A stretch of DNA of 64,000 nucleotides, taken from positions 1 to 64,000 of the forward strand of contig NZ_VNIP01000016.1 in NCBI RefSeq assembly GCF_008370325.1, given 5' to 3'. Numbering within the stretch: position 1 is the first letter of the stretch; the number at the start of each line of letters is the position of its first letter. The translations under genes were made by a program, and so were the position numbers. Under the pieces are notes generated by a model. That model saw only the letters and a program-made list of their open reading frames with translations. It was not told the DNA's origin and did not search any database. The DNA comes from Martinezella tropici (GTDB lineage Bacteria > Pseudomonadota > Alphaproteobacteria > Rhizobiales > Rhizobiaceae). Positions 26,691 through 35,679 of this stretch are shown here, piece by piece.

Positions 26691-26881
26691 GGCGCCTATA
26701 TGGCGCGTGGCACGTCATCTCGGCAAGAAATAGCGAATTGGCTGTCAACAGATTCCAGGCAATCCGCGGATATTGGGGCCAATTCATCAACACGCCGCCG
26801 AGGTCAACGCAATATCCTTGCAGGAGGCAAATCGTGCCCCGCCGGATCCTGAACCGATAGACTTCGTCAGACGCCGGACGT

Positions 26882-27274
26882 ATGGGTCGGGGCCTTCTCG
26901 CTAGGGCGAGCGGATTGAGCTTCGATCGGGTGAAGGCGGATCGCGGCGTATTCGGAGCGCTTCTGGAAAGCTTCGTGTTCGCCGAAGTCCTGAAGCTCAT
27001 GGATGCGTCCGACTTGCGGCTGGCGTCATATCATTTTCGCGACCAGCCGATGCACGAGGTGGATGTCGTGCTGGAACGCGACGACGGCATAATCGTGGGG
27101 ATTGAGGTCAAGGCGTCAGCGACGGTGAAGTCTAGCGATTTCGCCGGTCTGCGGACCTTGGCCGAAGCGTGCAAGGAGCATTTCGCCTACGGCGTGGTGC
27201 TCTACGACAGCACTGATCTCGTGCCCTTCGGCGACAGGTTGGTCGCAGCTCCATTGTCCGCCTTGTGGGGCTGA
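26882..27274 (+). pseudogene. C-terminal remnant of an AAA ATPase with DUF4143 domain
   Basis: The 130 codons read GRGLLARASGLSFDRVKADR, then GALLESFVFAEVLKL, then HEVDVVLERDDGIIVGIEVKAS. This is the end of the DUF4143/PD-(D/E)xK-like C-terminal domain found after an AAA module, with the E-x-K nuclease-like strand visible. A full protein has about 400 residues with a Walker A motif, and no such coding is found upstream. The N-terminal two thirds are therefore missing. Intact relatives occur in toxin-antitoxin-like and defence settings, but their role is not settled. Confidence 0.75.
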
Positions 27275-27480
27275 TGGCCATGACGCAATTAAAATTAGCC
27301 GAGACTCGGTTAATGATGGCCGATGAAAGACCCACCGCCACTGAAAAAGCCGAAGGAACAAAAGCTCGGCCGATCGTCGAAACTGCGCTGCCGACACACG
27401 TCTCGTAGTCATCGCCGTCCTGCGGCAAGCCGGAAAGACGACTGCGTGAACAGCCTATCGCCCGTCCCGGCTTCAATTCT

Positions 27481-28572
27481 TCACTGCGGATCGTCAGGTC
27501 GCTCCTTGCCGATCTGCTGGTTGCCCTGCCGGAGGATCTGCGTGAACATCTTTCGGCCATCCTTCGATAGCATGTCCGTACCCTCCTGTAGAGCTTCACG
27601 CCACGCAGGTCCGCGCTCTTCAGCCTCGTCATAGGCGAGGGCAAAGTCCGAGGCTCGGCGTGTCTTGTACAAGGCTTCGAACAATAGTTCGGCTTGCCGG
27701 AGATCTTTGTCCCTCTTCAACGCAAAATGTCCATCTATTCTGCGCTTTGTGGCGATGATCAGCTTATGGACAGCGTACCGAGACGGCTCCGGCACGTTGA
27801 CCGGGACACCGCTCTTATGAAGCAGCACCGTTCGCATGGGGTCCCGGATCAGGAAGTCGAGGAAGCGAAGCGGATCGGCGCTCGCGCCGCCGAGAGCAGG
27901 CATCCTGGAGGGCTGGTCATTGTAATCGTCAGATCCTCGGTTGGAAGTCAGGAACTCCACCCGGTAGCCGCCCTTCGTCTGGAATGCGCTAGACGCCGGG
28001 GAGCCCGATCGATGAGGCACCGGGCGGAATGTCGGATCGACTGCCTGCAAGAGATCGAGGATCGGGGGCAGGGTGTCTTCGACCTCGCGAGAGATCGCGT
28101 AGTCCTGGGCGATGTCCGCATCCCCGGTGAGGATCGCAGCCATGGGCAGGCGCACGCCGAGGATGCCGGAATAAGTCTGAAAGGCCACCGTGCCGATCAG
28201 GACGCCGCGGAGCCGGAATAGGCCAGCGACGGACAGGGCCTCGACGACGTCGCCTGACATCTGATCGGGGGCGATCATGCCTCCTTGCCGAGTGAGGGAG
28301 GCCACCATGCGCCTGCGGTCGCGAAGGCTGTCCTTTTCGCGCCTGAAGTCCTCGACGCGCTGCGTGATCTCGGGATCGTCGGAAGGGCCGACGTAGCGCC
28401 GCTTCTTCCCCCTCGCACCATCCGGCATGTCGAAATACCAGTAGCGCTTGCCCTTGACCTCGGACGTTAGAAAGCGTCCCTCGGGAGGGAAGTCCGCTGT
28501 CCATGCCGCATCCATAGTCCGCTGCGCCAACTCGGCAAGCATCGTCTGGTACATGAGGTCGATGGTCTTCAC
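27481..28572 (-). CDS. GSU2403-family nucleotidyltransferase-fold protein
   Basis: The 363-residue protein has an N-terminal RYWYFDMPDGARGKKRRYVG stretch with a KxRYVGP core, then GLFRLRGVLIGTVAFQTYSG and ILTGDADIAQDY. The last two form the nucleotidyltransferase-fold core, with the G-T/S helix and the D-x-D metal-binding pair in GDADIA. The C-terminal half (VPEPSRYAVHKLIIATKRR) is the helical part of the family. The start is a GTG with GGGGGA before it. This family is uncharacterised and often sits in variable genomic regions. An inverted repeat directly upstream suggests self-regulation. Confidence 0.8.
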   Translation of the reverse strand: MKTIDLMYQTMLAELAQRTMDAAWTADFPPEGRFLTSEVKGKRYWYFDMPDGARGKKRRYVGPSDDPEITQRVEDFRREKDSLRDRRRMVASLTRQGGMIAPDQMSGDVVEALSVAGLFRLRGVLIGTVAFQTYSGILGVRLPMAAILTGDADIAQDYAISREVEDTLPPILDLLQAVDPTFRPVPHRSGSPASSAFQTKGGYRVEFLTSNRGSDDYNDQPSRMPALGGASADPLRFLDFLIRDPMRTVLLHKSGVPVNVPEPSRYAVHKLIIATKRRIDGHFALKRDKDLRQAELLFEALYKTRRASDFALAYDEAEERGPAWREALQEGTDMLSKDGRKMFTQILRQGNQQIGKERPDDPQ

Positions 28573-28586
28573 CGTATCCCCCAGCG

Positions 28587-28620
28587 AGTTGTGACCACTT
28601 TTGCAAATATGGTCATAACT
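28587..28620 (-). promoter_or_regulatory. Inverted repeat upstream of the nucleotidyltransferase-fold gene
   Basis: Arms AGTTGTGACCA (28587-28597) and TGGTCATAACT (28610-28620) match at 10 of 11 positions around a 12-base spacer. The repeat begins 14 bases upstream of the GTG start, so a bound protein would block transcription or initiation. The remaining 28621-28898 has no gene. A weaker TTGTCGG/CCGACAA repeat lies at 28670-28697. Confidence 0.55.
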
Positions 28621-28898
28621 GAAATAGGGGGAAGAGGGAAGAGGGACTGCCGCACGGACTGTCGAGGGATTGTCGGACCGGCATTATACCCCGACAAATG
28701 CCTCGCGAGGTAGACGGGCAACGGACGAAATCGCCGTGACGCCCATTCGCCGGTCGCATCCGCATCCATCGCATTGCATACGCGGCATCTTTGTTGTGTA
28801 CGCTCCGTGAAGCGGATTGTAGCCGCCAAGCTGCGTTTAGAGCATAGATTGATTGTGCCGATCTGCGTTGCAGAACCAGATGGTGCTCCACGCTTAGG

Positions 28899-29156
28899 TT
28901 ACTGAGGCCAGGAATCTTCGAGCACCGCGCGGACGATGCGCTGCTCGATCTCGGAACAAGTCTCATCGCACTCCTGCACCAGATCGGAATTGAACGGTTG
29001 TCCCTGGAGAGCATCGCGCGTTTCGACTGCTACCTGGTAAGTCTCGAAAAGTTCGAGCTGCCAGCGATCGCGCGCTTCCATAATAAGGTTTCGCATCTGT
29101 GGCAATCGCATCGCGAGGCGTCTGCGCCCGGCCTCCTGCCGGTTGGATCGCGCCAT
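28899..29156 (-). CDS. Small hypothetical protein
   Basis: The 85-residue product is charged, helical and soluble (RLPQMRNLIMEARDRWQLEL, later CDETCSEIEQRIVRAVLED). I do not recognise a domain. A GGAG ribosome site about nine bases before the ATG and the protein-like composition support it as a real gene. It is divergent from the BA14K pair. Confidence 0.55.
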   Translation of the reverse strand: MARSNRQEAGRRRLAMRLPQMRNLIMEARDRWQLELFETYQVAVETRDALQGQPFNSDLVQECDETCSEIEQRIVRAVLEDSWPQ

Positions 29157-29353
29157 CTGCTTTAATCTCCACTACGCCCGTGAGTATGAGCTTCCATTCG
29201 CAGGTAGCGCTGGTGGGGGCCATTGAAACGGGTTTAGGACCAAAGGCCGTGGGCCTCAGACTGAAGTCCCTGCCGTGGAACGACCTGCCGGGCGGTCCGT
29301 TGGTTCGCCAGCGGTCACAAGATCTGCCTCCGATAGAAGGAGGGAGAAGCGCT

Positions 29354-29548
29354 TTGGGACAACACCACCAGAACGAGGAGAAAGAACATGGTCCATTCAG
29401 CAAAAAGTCCGGTGGCCTGGCCATGTCCCTGATGGCCATTCTGCTCGCGATCCCCGGCCTTCCGGCCACGCTTTTCGTTGCCGGCGCCTGGCATACTGCC
29501 GGCCCCGTCTTAGTTCCACAGGTCCAATACCAGGGGGAGGGAAAATGA
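29354..29548 (+). CDS. Small membrane peptide gene coupled to the BA14K gene (possible frameshift)
   Basis: A frame starting at TTG 29354 (ribosome site AGGAGGGAG) gives 64 residues with one hydrophobic helix, MSLMAILLAIPGLPATLFVA. It ends TGA overlapping the ATG of the BA14K gene (ATGA), which suggests translational coupling. A better start, ATG 29388 with GAGGAG upstream, reads MVHSAKSPVAWPCP and stops. A one-base shift there would join it to the helix frame, so a frameshift, real or a sequencing error, is possible. Confidence 0.4.
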   Translation: MGQHHQNEEKEHGPFSKKSGGLAMSLMAILLAIPGLPATLFVAGAWHTAGPVLVPQVQYQGEGK

Positions 29549-30141
29549 AGGCGCTCGCATCCGTCGCCTTCGGTATCGTCAGCTCGGTCGGGGCTTGTGT
29601 CGCCGTCGCATCTGTCGCGTCCCATGTCGTGGGGGATTCTGAACCGCACGCCTTTAAAGAGCTTGCAGCACATGACCTATGGACGACGAGGCCGGTGAAA
29701 GTCGATCCCCGGCAGCAGCACTACGAACGCATTCCGCCGCTTTATTCCAGCTATGTCATCGAAGCGTCGGCGACCACATCAAAGGCCGCGGAGGATTCTG
29801 CCCACCCGACACCCCAACGTCCTGCACCTCAGCCAGAGCTTGCGGGAGAGCACTTTGCCTGGTGCGCGCAACACCACCGCTCCTTCAACCCGACAACCAA
29901 CTTCTATCGATCTTATAGTGGCGGGATCCGAGAATGCTCTTCGCCATTCCAACAGATTGTCTCTGAGGCAGATCAGCCCGTCGGCACGAAGGAAAATGTC
30001 CGTTCAGCAGCGTGGTGCGCCGCGCGCTACAAGTCGTATCGACCGGAAGACAATACCTATCAACCGTGGGAAGGGCCGCGGCGCACCTGCAGCCCTCGAG
30101 ACATCCTTCCCGGTCCAGACCGTGTTGCTATCGGCAAGTGA
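29545..30141 (+). CDS. BA14K-family periplasmic protein with two repeats
   Basis: The 198-residue protein starts with a hydrophobic signal-like segment (ALASVAFGIVSSVGACVAVA). It carries two copies of the BA14K motif: FAWCAQHHRSFNPTTNFYRS with a closing REC, and AAWCAARYKSYRPEDNTYQP with a closing RTC. Each motif has the W-C...S-Y/F...C pattern, so each may hold a disulfide. BA14K was named from a Brucella antigen; the biochemical role of the motif is not settled. The ATG at 29545 overlaps the stop of the small upstream frame. Confidence 0.8.
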   Translation: MKALASVAFGIVSSVGACVAVASVASHVVGDSEPHAFKELAAHDLWTTRPVKVDPRQQHYERIPPLYSSYVIEASATTSKAAEDSAHPTPQRPAPQPELAGEHFAWCAQHHRSFNPTTNFYRSYSGGIRECSSPFQQIVSEADQPVGTKENVRSAAWCAARYKSYRPEDNTYQPWEGPRRTCSPRDILPGPDRVAIGK

Positions 30142-30262
30142 TCATCCGTGCCGTCGGCGAAGTGAGCACAGCGGATATGCCGATTTGGTTAGAGCGACCA
30201 ACGTCCGCGTTGGAAATACGTCGGTTGCGATAGCCGACTAAATTTGAAGATTGGAGACAGAG

Positions 30263-30565
30263 ATGACGGCCACGCTGATAACAGAAATCCAGCAAGCTCA
30301 GTTAAAAGGTTTGTTCTTGAGCAGGGCGGACCGAGGAGCACTTATCGTTCGCATCCTGAATGAGCTGAAGACCCAACGATGGGCACTACTCGGAAATGTG
30401 CCGGCCGACCGTTTCGTTTGGATGGACAGGCTGATCGCCCGCGTTTCCTCGACGATGCCTGAAATCGCCGATATGCAGGTTGCCGATTTCAACCGTGTTC
30501 TTAGCGAGTTCGAAAAGCTTATGGCGACGCTCGACGGCATTTCGCATACCGCCACCCGGCATTGA
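30263..30565 (+). CDS. Small hypothetical protein
   Basis: The 100-residue product is mostly helical (SRADRGALIVRILNELKTQR, then FNRVLSEFEKLMATLDGI) with no signal or membrane segment. The ATG at 30263 has GGAG eight bases upstream; a TTG at 30251 overlaps that site. I recognise no family. It lies 120 bases after the BA14K gene in the same direction. Confidence 0.5.
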   Translation: MTATLITEIQQAQLKGLFLSRADRGALIVRILNELKTQRWALLGNVPADRFVWMDRLIARVSSTMPEIADMQVADFNRVLSEFEKLMATLDGISHTATRH

Positions 30566-30971
30566 AGCAGGTTCCATTCTATCGAGACGTTTTGTTCTTC
30601 TAACCGGCTTAATCGACGCACGAATGCGTATGGTCGGCAAAATAGTTCAACGCGTGGATGACCGTCCGCTCTCATCCGACTTGCTGGCTAGCGGTGCCAA
30701 TGAGGCCACGCTCTTGGCTGTCATGCGTCGCGCTTTGACTTCGCACGGCTAGTGCCGGCGGACCTCACGTTCCGATTTCCCGATCGTCATAGGTTCCAGC
30801 GATTCCATCGTGGTTCAGCGATACCGATCTCATGCTTTCTATCTGCTCGAAACGATGTTGGGCGAGACGTTTGCGATGTCCTTTCTTGCGAAGCTTGAAC
30901 CAGGCGGTGAGGTCGAGAAAATTCATAATTTGGTTGGTCGATTTTTGATGGCCGGGAAGCGCGCCTAGCCT
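30566..30971 (+). other. Gap with two short protein-like frames
   Basis: A plus-strand frame ends at 30752 (VGKIVQRVDDRPLSSDLLAS, possible ATG 30630). Another runs from about GTG 30810 to a TAG at 30968 and reads FYLLETMLGETFAMSFLAKL. Both look protein-like but are under 55 residues from plausible starts, lack clear ribosome sites and match nothing I know. They may be gene remnants. Confidence 0.25.
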
Positions 30972-33227
30972 TTATCCCACCTCTTTAAGTTGCTTATCCT
31001 TCGTTCGGCAAAATTCGATCAACTGCTTTGAGGACATTGGTCGTGCCAGAGCGTAACCTTGCAGCAAATGGCAACCGAGCTCTCTCAGGATCTTCGCATG
31101 CTTCATTGTCTCCACGCCTTCGGCGACGATGTCGATGTTCTGCGACCGGCCGATTTCGATAATCGAGGAGACCAGGCGGCGCTGAGACGGAGATGTGACG
31201 ATCGGGTTGATAATTTCCCGATCGATTTTAAGCCTTCGTGGCTCAAATCTAAGCAAACTAACGATACTGGCGTGTCCGGTGCCGAAATCGTCGATCTCGA
31301 TTTCAATACCGAGCTCTTTGACGGCCGGAATTATCTCATTCAGAACGGGTTGAAGATCGTCGAAGGAGATTGTTTCAAGCAGCTCAAAACACAGGCGACC
31401 CTTGGCCATAGGAAGCTTAGACAGTTCGGCAAGCAGATTTGCCTGCGCCAGTCGACGCGCCGAAATATTGACCGAGACGCGCGGGATACGCATTCCCAGG
31501 CTGTCCCATCTTGCAAGCTCGAACAGGGCCTTTTGCAGGATCAGCCTGTCCATGTCGCCGGAGCGTCCCAAATTTTCCGCGACAGCGAGAAATTTATCCG
31601 GGGCGAGCAGACCTTTTTGCGGATGATCCCAACGGGCAAGGGTCTCGACGCCCGCGATATCCAACGTCTCTGCATGAAACTGCGGCTGGAAGAATGCAAC
31701 CAGTTCATCGCGATCAAGCGCATGATTGAATTCGGCCGCCAATTCCTTCGTATGGATTGCAGCACTGCGAAGCTCCTCAGTGAAAACGGCCGCCCGGCCG
31801 CGGCCCGTCTTCTTCGCTTCGTATAGAGCCAAATCGGCATTGAGACGCAGCTGACTGGGGTTCCGCTGTGCACGCTCAGTTTCCCAGGCGACGCCGACGC
31901 TTGCGCCGACCACACACTCTGAACCATCAACGAATACGGGCTGCTTGAGTGTATCGACAATCTGGTGGGCCAATTCGGTTGCCCTAGGCGCGGGATGGGC
32001 GCTCCAGCTAGCGAAGATGAACTCATCTCCACCGATCCGAGCCGCTACGTCATTTGGGCCGGCCAAATTGACAAGGCGCGAAGCCGCCGCCTGCAAGACT
32101 ATATCACCTCCGGCATGTCCCTTCGTGTCGTTGATCTCCTTAAATCGATCCAGGTCGATATGAATGAGTATCAGACAATTTTCTGAACCGGGGCTCGGCG
32201 ATTGCGAGATCATCCGATCAATAAATCGGCGATTGGGAAGCCCCGTGAGTGAGTCATGCAACGACAGGTATTCGAGCCTTTGCCGTGCTCGAACGAGCTT
32301 TTTCTTGTGAAGGCGAAGTTTTTCGATGGTTCTTTGGCGTGATTTGGTCAGAAAGCCTACCCAGACAATCGGCGCAACGACACACAAGGACAATAGACAT
32401 GCATAGAGCTCGAAAGTCGCCATGCCGCTCTTTTGGCCCCATCCATCCTTCGGCACCGCGACAAGGGTCCATCGGCCATAAGTCATATCAACGGATGTAA
32501 CGACCGGATTCTTCGAAAAAGTTTCCAGGTCGCCGAGAAAAACTTGTTTGGCCAGCCTCGGCTCCGATACGTCGCTGATGGCAATCTCAAGGTCGGTTGA
32601 TCCAAGGCCGCTATCTTGGTAGAGCCTCGGTATGTCTACGATTCCAGAAACAAGACCCCAGAAGATCTGACTTGTTCTGTCATTGATATAAACCGGGCAC
32701 CTGACCACGAAAGCCGTTCCGCCTTGGATCAGGTCCACTGGGCCTGCCAGGACGATATTGTGGGTATTGCGCGCCAGCATCGCGCTATCCCGTTGCTTTT
32801 CGTTCGTTCGATAATCGAGTCCGATCGCTTTTTCGTTTCCTTTTTCTGGATAAACCCACTTGACCACCATGCCGGGCGCTGCGGCGAAGCTTCGCAGCTG
32901 TGAATCCGGCTGCAAAATCTCCGCAGCGAGTTTGGAAAAAGTATTCTGGTCCATCGTCGGGTTGACTGCGATACCGGCCGCCAGGCCTTGCAGCAGCTTC
33001 ACATTGCTGTTGAGGTTCGTCTGAAGCCGCGATGATATGGTGGCAAGCTCACCGGCAACTGCTGAGCGTTCGTCGGCTAGTGATCGTTCCAGCCGCCAGT
33101 TCGTTGCAACATAGACGACGATTACTGCGATGGTTGCCGCAAATATTGCCGGAGCAAATGCGCTAGCATGGTTTACTGCAGAACTCGCCAAGCCGCGCAA
33201 TATCTTTGGTTTTCTTCGAAACTTCAT
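30972..33227 (-). CDS. Membrane CHASE-GGDEF-EAL cyclic-di-GMP protein
   Basis: The 751-residue protein has an N-terminal membrane helix (about residues 24-44), a periplasmic CHASE-type sensor (LQGLAAGIAVNPTMDQNTFS, later GLDYRTNEKQRDSAML), and a second helix near residue 280. A GGDEF domain follows (HDSLTGLPNRRFID; intact GGDEF near residue 400), then an EAL domain. The inhibitory RxxD site before GGDEF reads GPND, so product inhibition is probably absent. The EAL signature is ETL (GVETLARWDHP, about residue 525), while DDFGTG and AEGVET are intact. It may make or degrade cyclic-di-GMP in response to an extracellular ligand. Confidence 0.9.
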   Translation of the reverse strand: MKFRRKPKILRGLASSAVNHASAFAPAIFAATIAVIVVYVATNWRLERSLADERSAVAGELATISSRLQTNLNSNVKLLQGLAAGIAVNPTMDQNTFSKLAAEILQPDSQLRSFAAAPGMVVKWVYPEKGNEKAIGLDYRTNEKQRDSAMLARNTHNIVLAGPVDLIQGGTAFVVRCPVYINDRTSQIFWGLVSGIVDIPRLYQDSGLGSTDLEIAISDVSEPRLAKQVFLGDLETFSKNPVVTSVDMTYGRWTLVAVPKDGWGQKSGMATFELYACLLSLCVVAPIVWVGFLTKSRQRTIEKLRLHKKKLVRARQRLEYLSLHDSLTGLPNRRFIDRMISQSPSPGSENCLILIHIDLDRFKEINDTKGHAGGDIVLQAAASRLVNLAGPNDVAARIGGDEFIFASWSAHPAPRATELAHQIVDTLKQPVFVDGSECVVGASVGVAWETERAQRNPSQLRLNADLALYEAKKTGRGRAAVFTEELRSAAIHTKELAAEFNHALDRDELVAFFQPQFHAETLDIAGVETLARWDHPQKGLLAPDKFLAVAENLGRSGDMDRLILQKALFELARWDSLGMRIPRVSVNISARRLAQANLLAELSKLPMAKGRLCFELLETISFDDLQPVLNEIIPAVKELGIEIEIDDFGTGHASIVSLLRFEPRRLKIDREIINPIVTSPSQRRLVSSIIEIGRSQNIDIVAEGVETMKHAKILRELGCHLLQGYALARPMSSKQLIEFCRTKDKQLKEVG

Positions 33228-33710
33228 CAGGTTGCCGGTAAAGGAGACAGACCTGCATCCTCACACAGTTTCTTTAAAGCAACGCTAAAGTCCACGAGCC
33301 AACCTGCCATCAAGGAAAACTGCGCGCTCGTCTTGAATCGCGGGATTGGATATTGTGATCATCAGATGCTCAGTTCTGGCATTGAGACAACGCTACTTGA
33401 TCAACGTTGGTTGAAGGCGCTTTTGCGAGAAATATGGGCGCTAAAGTGGGCTTCCAGAATAATGCGTTCTAGACCACATAGCTTGACTGGGTCACAGGTT
33501 CCAATCCGTTCAACTGCAAAGGCATCTGCAGCCCTAGGGGCTAACACGGTCTTAGAAGCCATCATTGCGGATGGCTGAAATCAGACATAGTTTGGGCAGC
33601 ACCGCTGTGGGGCCTGTCAACTCTCGCTTTACTGGGGATTTAGGCGACCAAGGCGCAAGAACGCGAGCACACTGATCTACGCATTCCAGAGCATCAGATG
33701 TGTTCACACC
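33228..33710. other. 483-base gap without a recognised gene
   Basis: I examined both strands and saw no frame with a recognisable product or a good ribosome site. The right end adjoins a decayed efflux gene, so part of this stretch may be degraded coding DNA. Promoter elements for the GGDEF-EAL gene are expected at its left end but are not clear. Confidence 0.4.
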
Positions 33711-34003
33711 TTAGTTGCCCTTCGGTTCGACAGAAACTGTCGCGGTCCTCCCCGCAATCAGCCGAACTGCGTTTGGAACATCATCGATCTCGATCCGCAC
33801 CGGAATTCTCTGGGCCAGACGGACCCATGAGAATGTCGGAACCACGCTTGCGAGCGAGCCTGCAGAGTCATTTCGCTCCCGATCTTCAATTCCGGCGGCG
33901 ATACCTGCCACATGCCCCATGACCGATTGCGACTCGCCCATGATATCGATCCTCACTCGATCGCCGAGGTGGATTCGTGGGAAGCATGGCCGCCAGGAAT
34001 GTC
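33711..34003 (-). pseudogene. C-terminal remnant of a HlyD/EmrA-type efflux adaptor
   Basis: The minus frame reads PRIHLGDRVRIDIMGESQSV, then GHVAGIAAGIEDRE, then PTFSWVRLAQRIPVRIEIDD and AGRTATVSVEPKGN at the end. This is the beta-barrel C-terminus of membrane-fusion proteins for drug or aromatic-acid efflux. A stop closes the frame upstream at about 34004, and no biotinyl-lipoyl or coiled-coil region is found. About 95 residues of an expected 300 or more remain. Confidence 0.7.
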
Positions 34004-34049
34004 TTCAATGAAAAGATCACGTTTCCGGTGGTCACGATCGATCGACCGT

Positions 34050-34379
34050 TCACAAATCATCTCCTCGCTCAGAGCTTCTCTGCGTAATGTCTCGTCCATC
34101 GCCGGAGGTGGTGAGATCGTAGATCGTGGGCGAAACGTAACAGAAGAACGGCGCCGCAATGCAGGCATGAAGATAAGCTTCCGCAGGATCAGCATATGAA
34201 ATGATTAGCATATTCGTCGCCGGAGATGTCAGCAAGGCACGAAACCTTGAGACGAACGAGCCGGCTTTCTCGAGCGTGGTGTGAATAAGTCGTCCAACCA
34301 ACCGCGTTTTCGGCGGCGGTAATGTGCTTTTAACCGGCGATAGTGTGGCCGTGGCAGGATCATATAGCGGGACCGCCAT
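34050..34379 (-). CDS. Doubtful small hypothetical protein
   Basis: The 109-residue frame starts at the third of three consecutive ATG codons, six bases after AGGAG, which is a good ribosome site. The sequence (LVGRLIHTTLEKAGSFVSRF, then SYADPAEAYLHACIAAPFF) is protein-like at first, but the last 25 residues look random, so the 3' end may be altered. I recognise no family. It lies between the efflux-adaptor remnant and the AraC gene. Confidence 0.3.
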   Translation of the reverse strand: MAVPLYDPATATLSPVKSTLPPPKTRLVGRLIHTTLEKAGSFVSRFRALLTSPATNMLIISYADPAEAYLHACIAAPFFCYVSPTIYDLTTSGDGRDITQRSSERGDDL

Positions 34380-34452
34380 CATCATCTCCTAACTTCGTGT
34401 CTGATCGAAATCTATCGACAAAGCTCCTCGATGAATTTAGATATTCTCTCTA

Positions 34453-35259
34453 ATGATAGCGAAATTCCACCAATTCCCGATATCCCTTGCTTTGGCACGG
34501 GACGATGATGATATCGACAAGTCTACGGCGCGACTGAACGCTGTGAGGATCGATGTCTCGCAGAACGAGCGCGAGGCCCCCGAACATCGTCATCGTAAAG
34601 GGCAGCTCGTCATGCCCGAGCACGGAGGCGTGACATGTCGTGTCCCAAACGGGATGTGGATGGTTCCGCCCCGCTGCGGTGTGTGGGTTCCGGGGGGCAT
34701 GCCCCATAGCAATGTAGCGACCGCCAATGCACGTTTGTTCTTTCTGTTCATTGAGCCGGGCGCCGCCGATCTGCCGGAGCGGTGCTGCACGCTTTCTCTG
34801 TCTCCTCTTGTCAGGGAGCTTATCATTGAGATGGCGGATCATTCCGAGGTAGCGACGGCGGATGCTGAACTCATCACAACACTGCTTCTATCGGCTTTGT
34901 CGCGGATGCCGGTGGAGCATCTCCATCTACCACTGACGGCCGAACCGCGACTGGGACGCATCGCATCGGCATTGGTCGATGATCCATCGGATCGGAGCAC
35001 GATCGAACAATGGGCGAAGCGAATGGCAATGAGCGAGAACTCGCTCGCTCGTCTTGTTCAGCAGGAGACGGGACTCACCTTCGGACGTTGGCGACAGCAA
35101 TTGCAGTTGATCGTCGCAATCCGCAGCCTTTCAGCCGGGGCAACGGTTCAGCGGGTATCTGCGGACCTTGGATATGAGTCGGTGTCTGCATTCATCACCA
35201 TGTTCAAGAAAGCGCTCGGCGCATCGCCAGCAAAATATTTAAGGAACTTTGACCGGTAA
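34453..35259 (+). CDS. AraC-family regulator with cupin domain (NimR-like)
   Basis: The 268-residue protein has an N-terminal cupin (EAPEHRHRKGQLVMPEHGGV, then VPPRCGVWVPGGMPHSN; residues about 40-90) with the histidines of the AraC_binding fold. Two helix-turn-helix motifs are at the C-terminus (EQWAKRMAMSENSLARLVQQ; VSADLGYESVSAFITMFKKA). Relatives such as NimR control efflux or detoxification genes nearby. The efflux-adaptor remnant next door may be what is left of its original target. The target of this copy now may be the VOC gene 45 bases downstream. Confidence 0.88.
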   Translation: MIAKFHQFPISLALARDDDDIDKSTARLNAVRIDVSQNEREAPEHRHRKGQLVMPEHGGVTCRVPNGMWMVPPRCGVWVPGGMPHSNVATANARLFFLFIEPGAADLPERCCTLSLSPLVRELIIEMADHSEVATADAELITTLLLSALSRMPVEHLHLPLTAEPRLGRIASALVDDPSDRSTIEQWAKRMAMSENSLARLVQQETGLTFGRWRQQLQLIVAIRSLSAGATVQRVSADLGYESVSAFITMFKKALGASPAKYLRNFDR

Positions 35260-35304
35260 ACGCCAGGGAATACGATTGCAGAAGCACCCTACAGGAGATG
35301 AAAC

Positions 35305-35679
35305 ATGTTCACACACGTCATGATCGGCAGCAACGACTTAGAGCGGGCCAGAAGCTTCTACGACGCCACATTCGCGGCGTTAGGCGGCAAGCCTGGCGAG
35401 ATGGATGCGAGAGGCAGGCTGATCTACGCTCACGAGGGGGGCCGGCTGATGATCACGAAGCCGATCAACGGTAAGCCGGCGACTGCTGCCAACGGGGGGA
35501 CGATCGGTATCGCCGCCGCGAGCCGCGACCATGTTCTAGCGTGGCATGCCGCCGGTACCGCGCATGGTGGCACGGCAATCGAGAGCCCGCCCGCGGAGCG
35601 TCCGAACGGGGCATTCGTTGCATATCTTCGCGACCCTGACGGGAACAAGCTGACTGCACGATCTCACCCGACGAAATGA
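35305..35679 (+). CDS. VOC-superfamily (glyoxalase-like) protein
   Basis: The 124-residue protein begins MFTHVMIGSNDLERARSFYD and ends FVAYLRDPDGNKLTARSH, the two signature strands of single-domain VOC proteins. The metal-binding histidine of strand one (HVMIG) is present. An AGGAGATGAAAC ribosome site precedes the ATG. It follows the AraC gene in the same direction and may share its control. The reaction is unknown. Confidence 0.85.
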   Translation: MFTHVMIGSNDLERARSFYDATFAALGGKPGEMDARGRLIYAHEGGRLMITKPINGKPATAANGGTIGIAAASRDHVLAWHAAGTAHGGTAIESPPAERPNGAFVAYLRDPDGNKLTARSHPTK

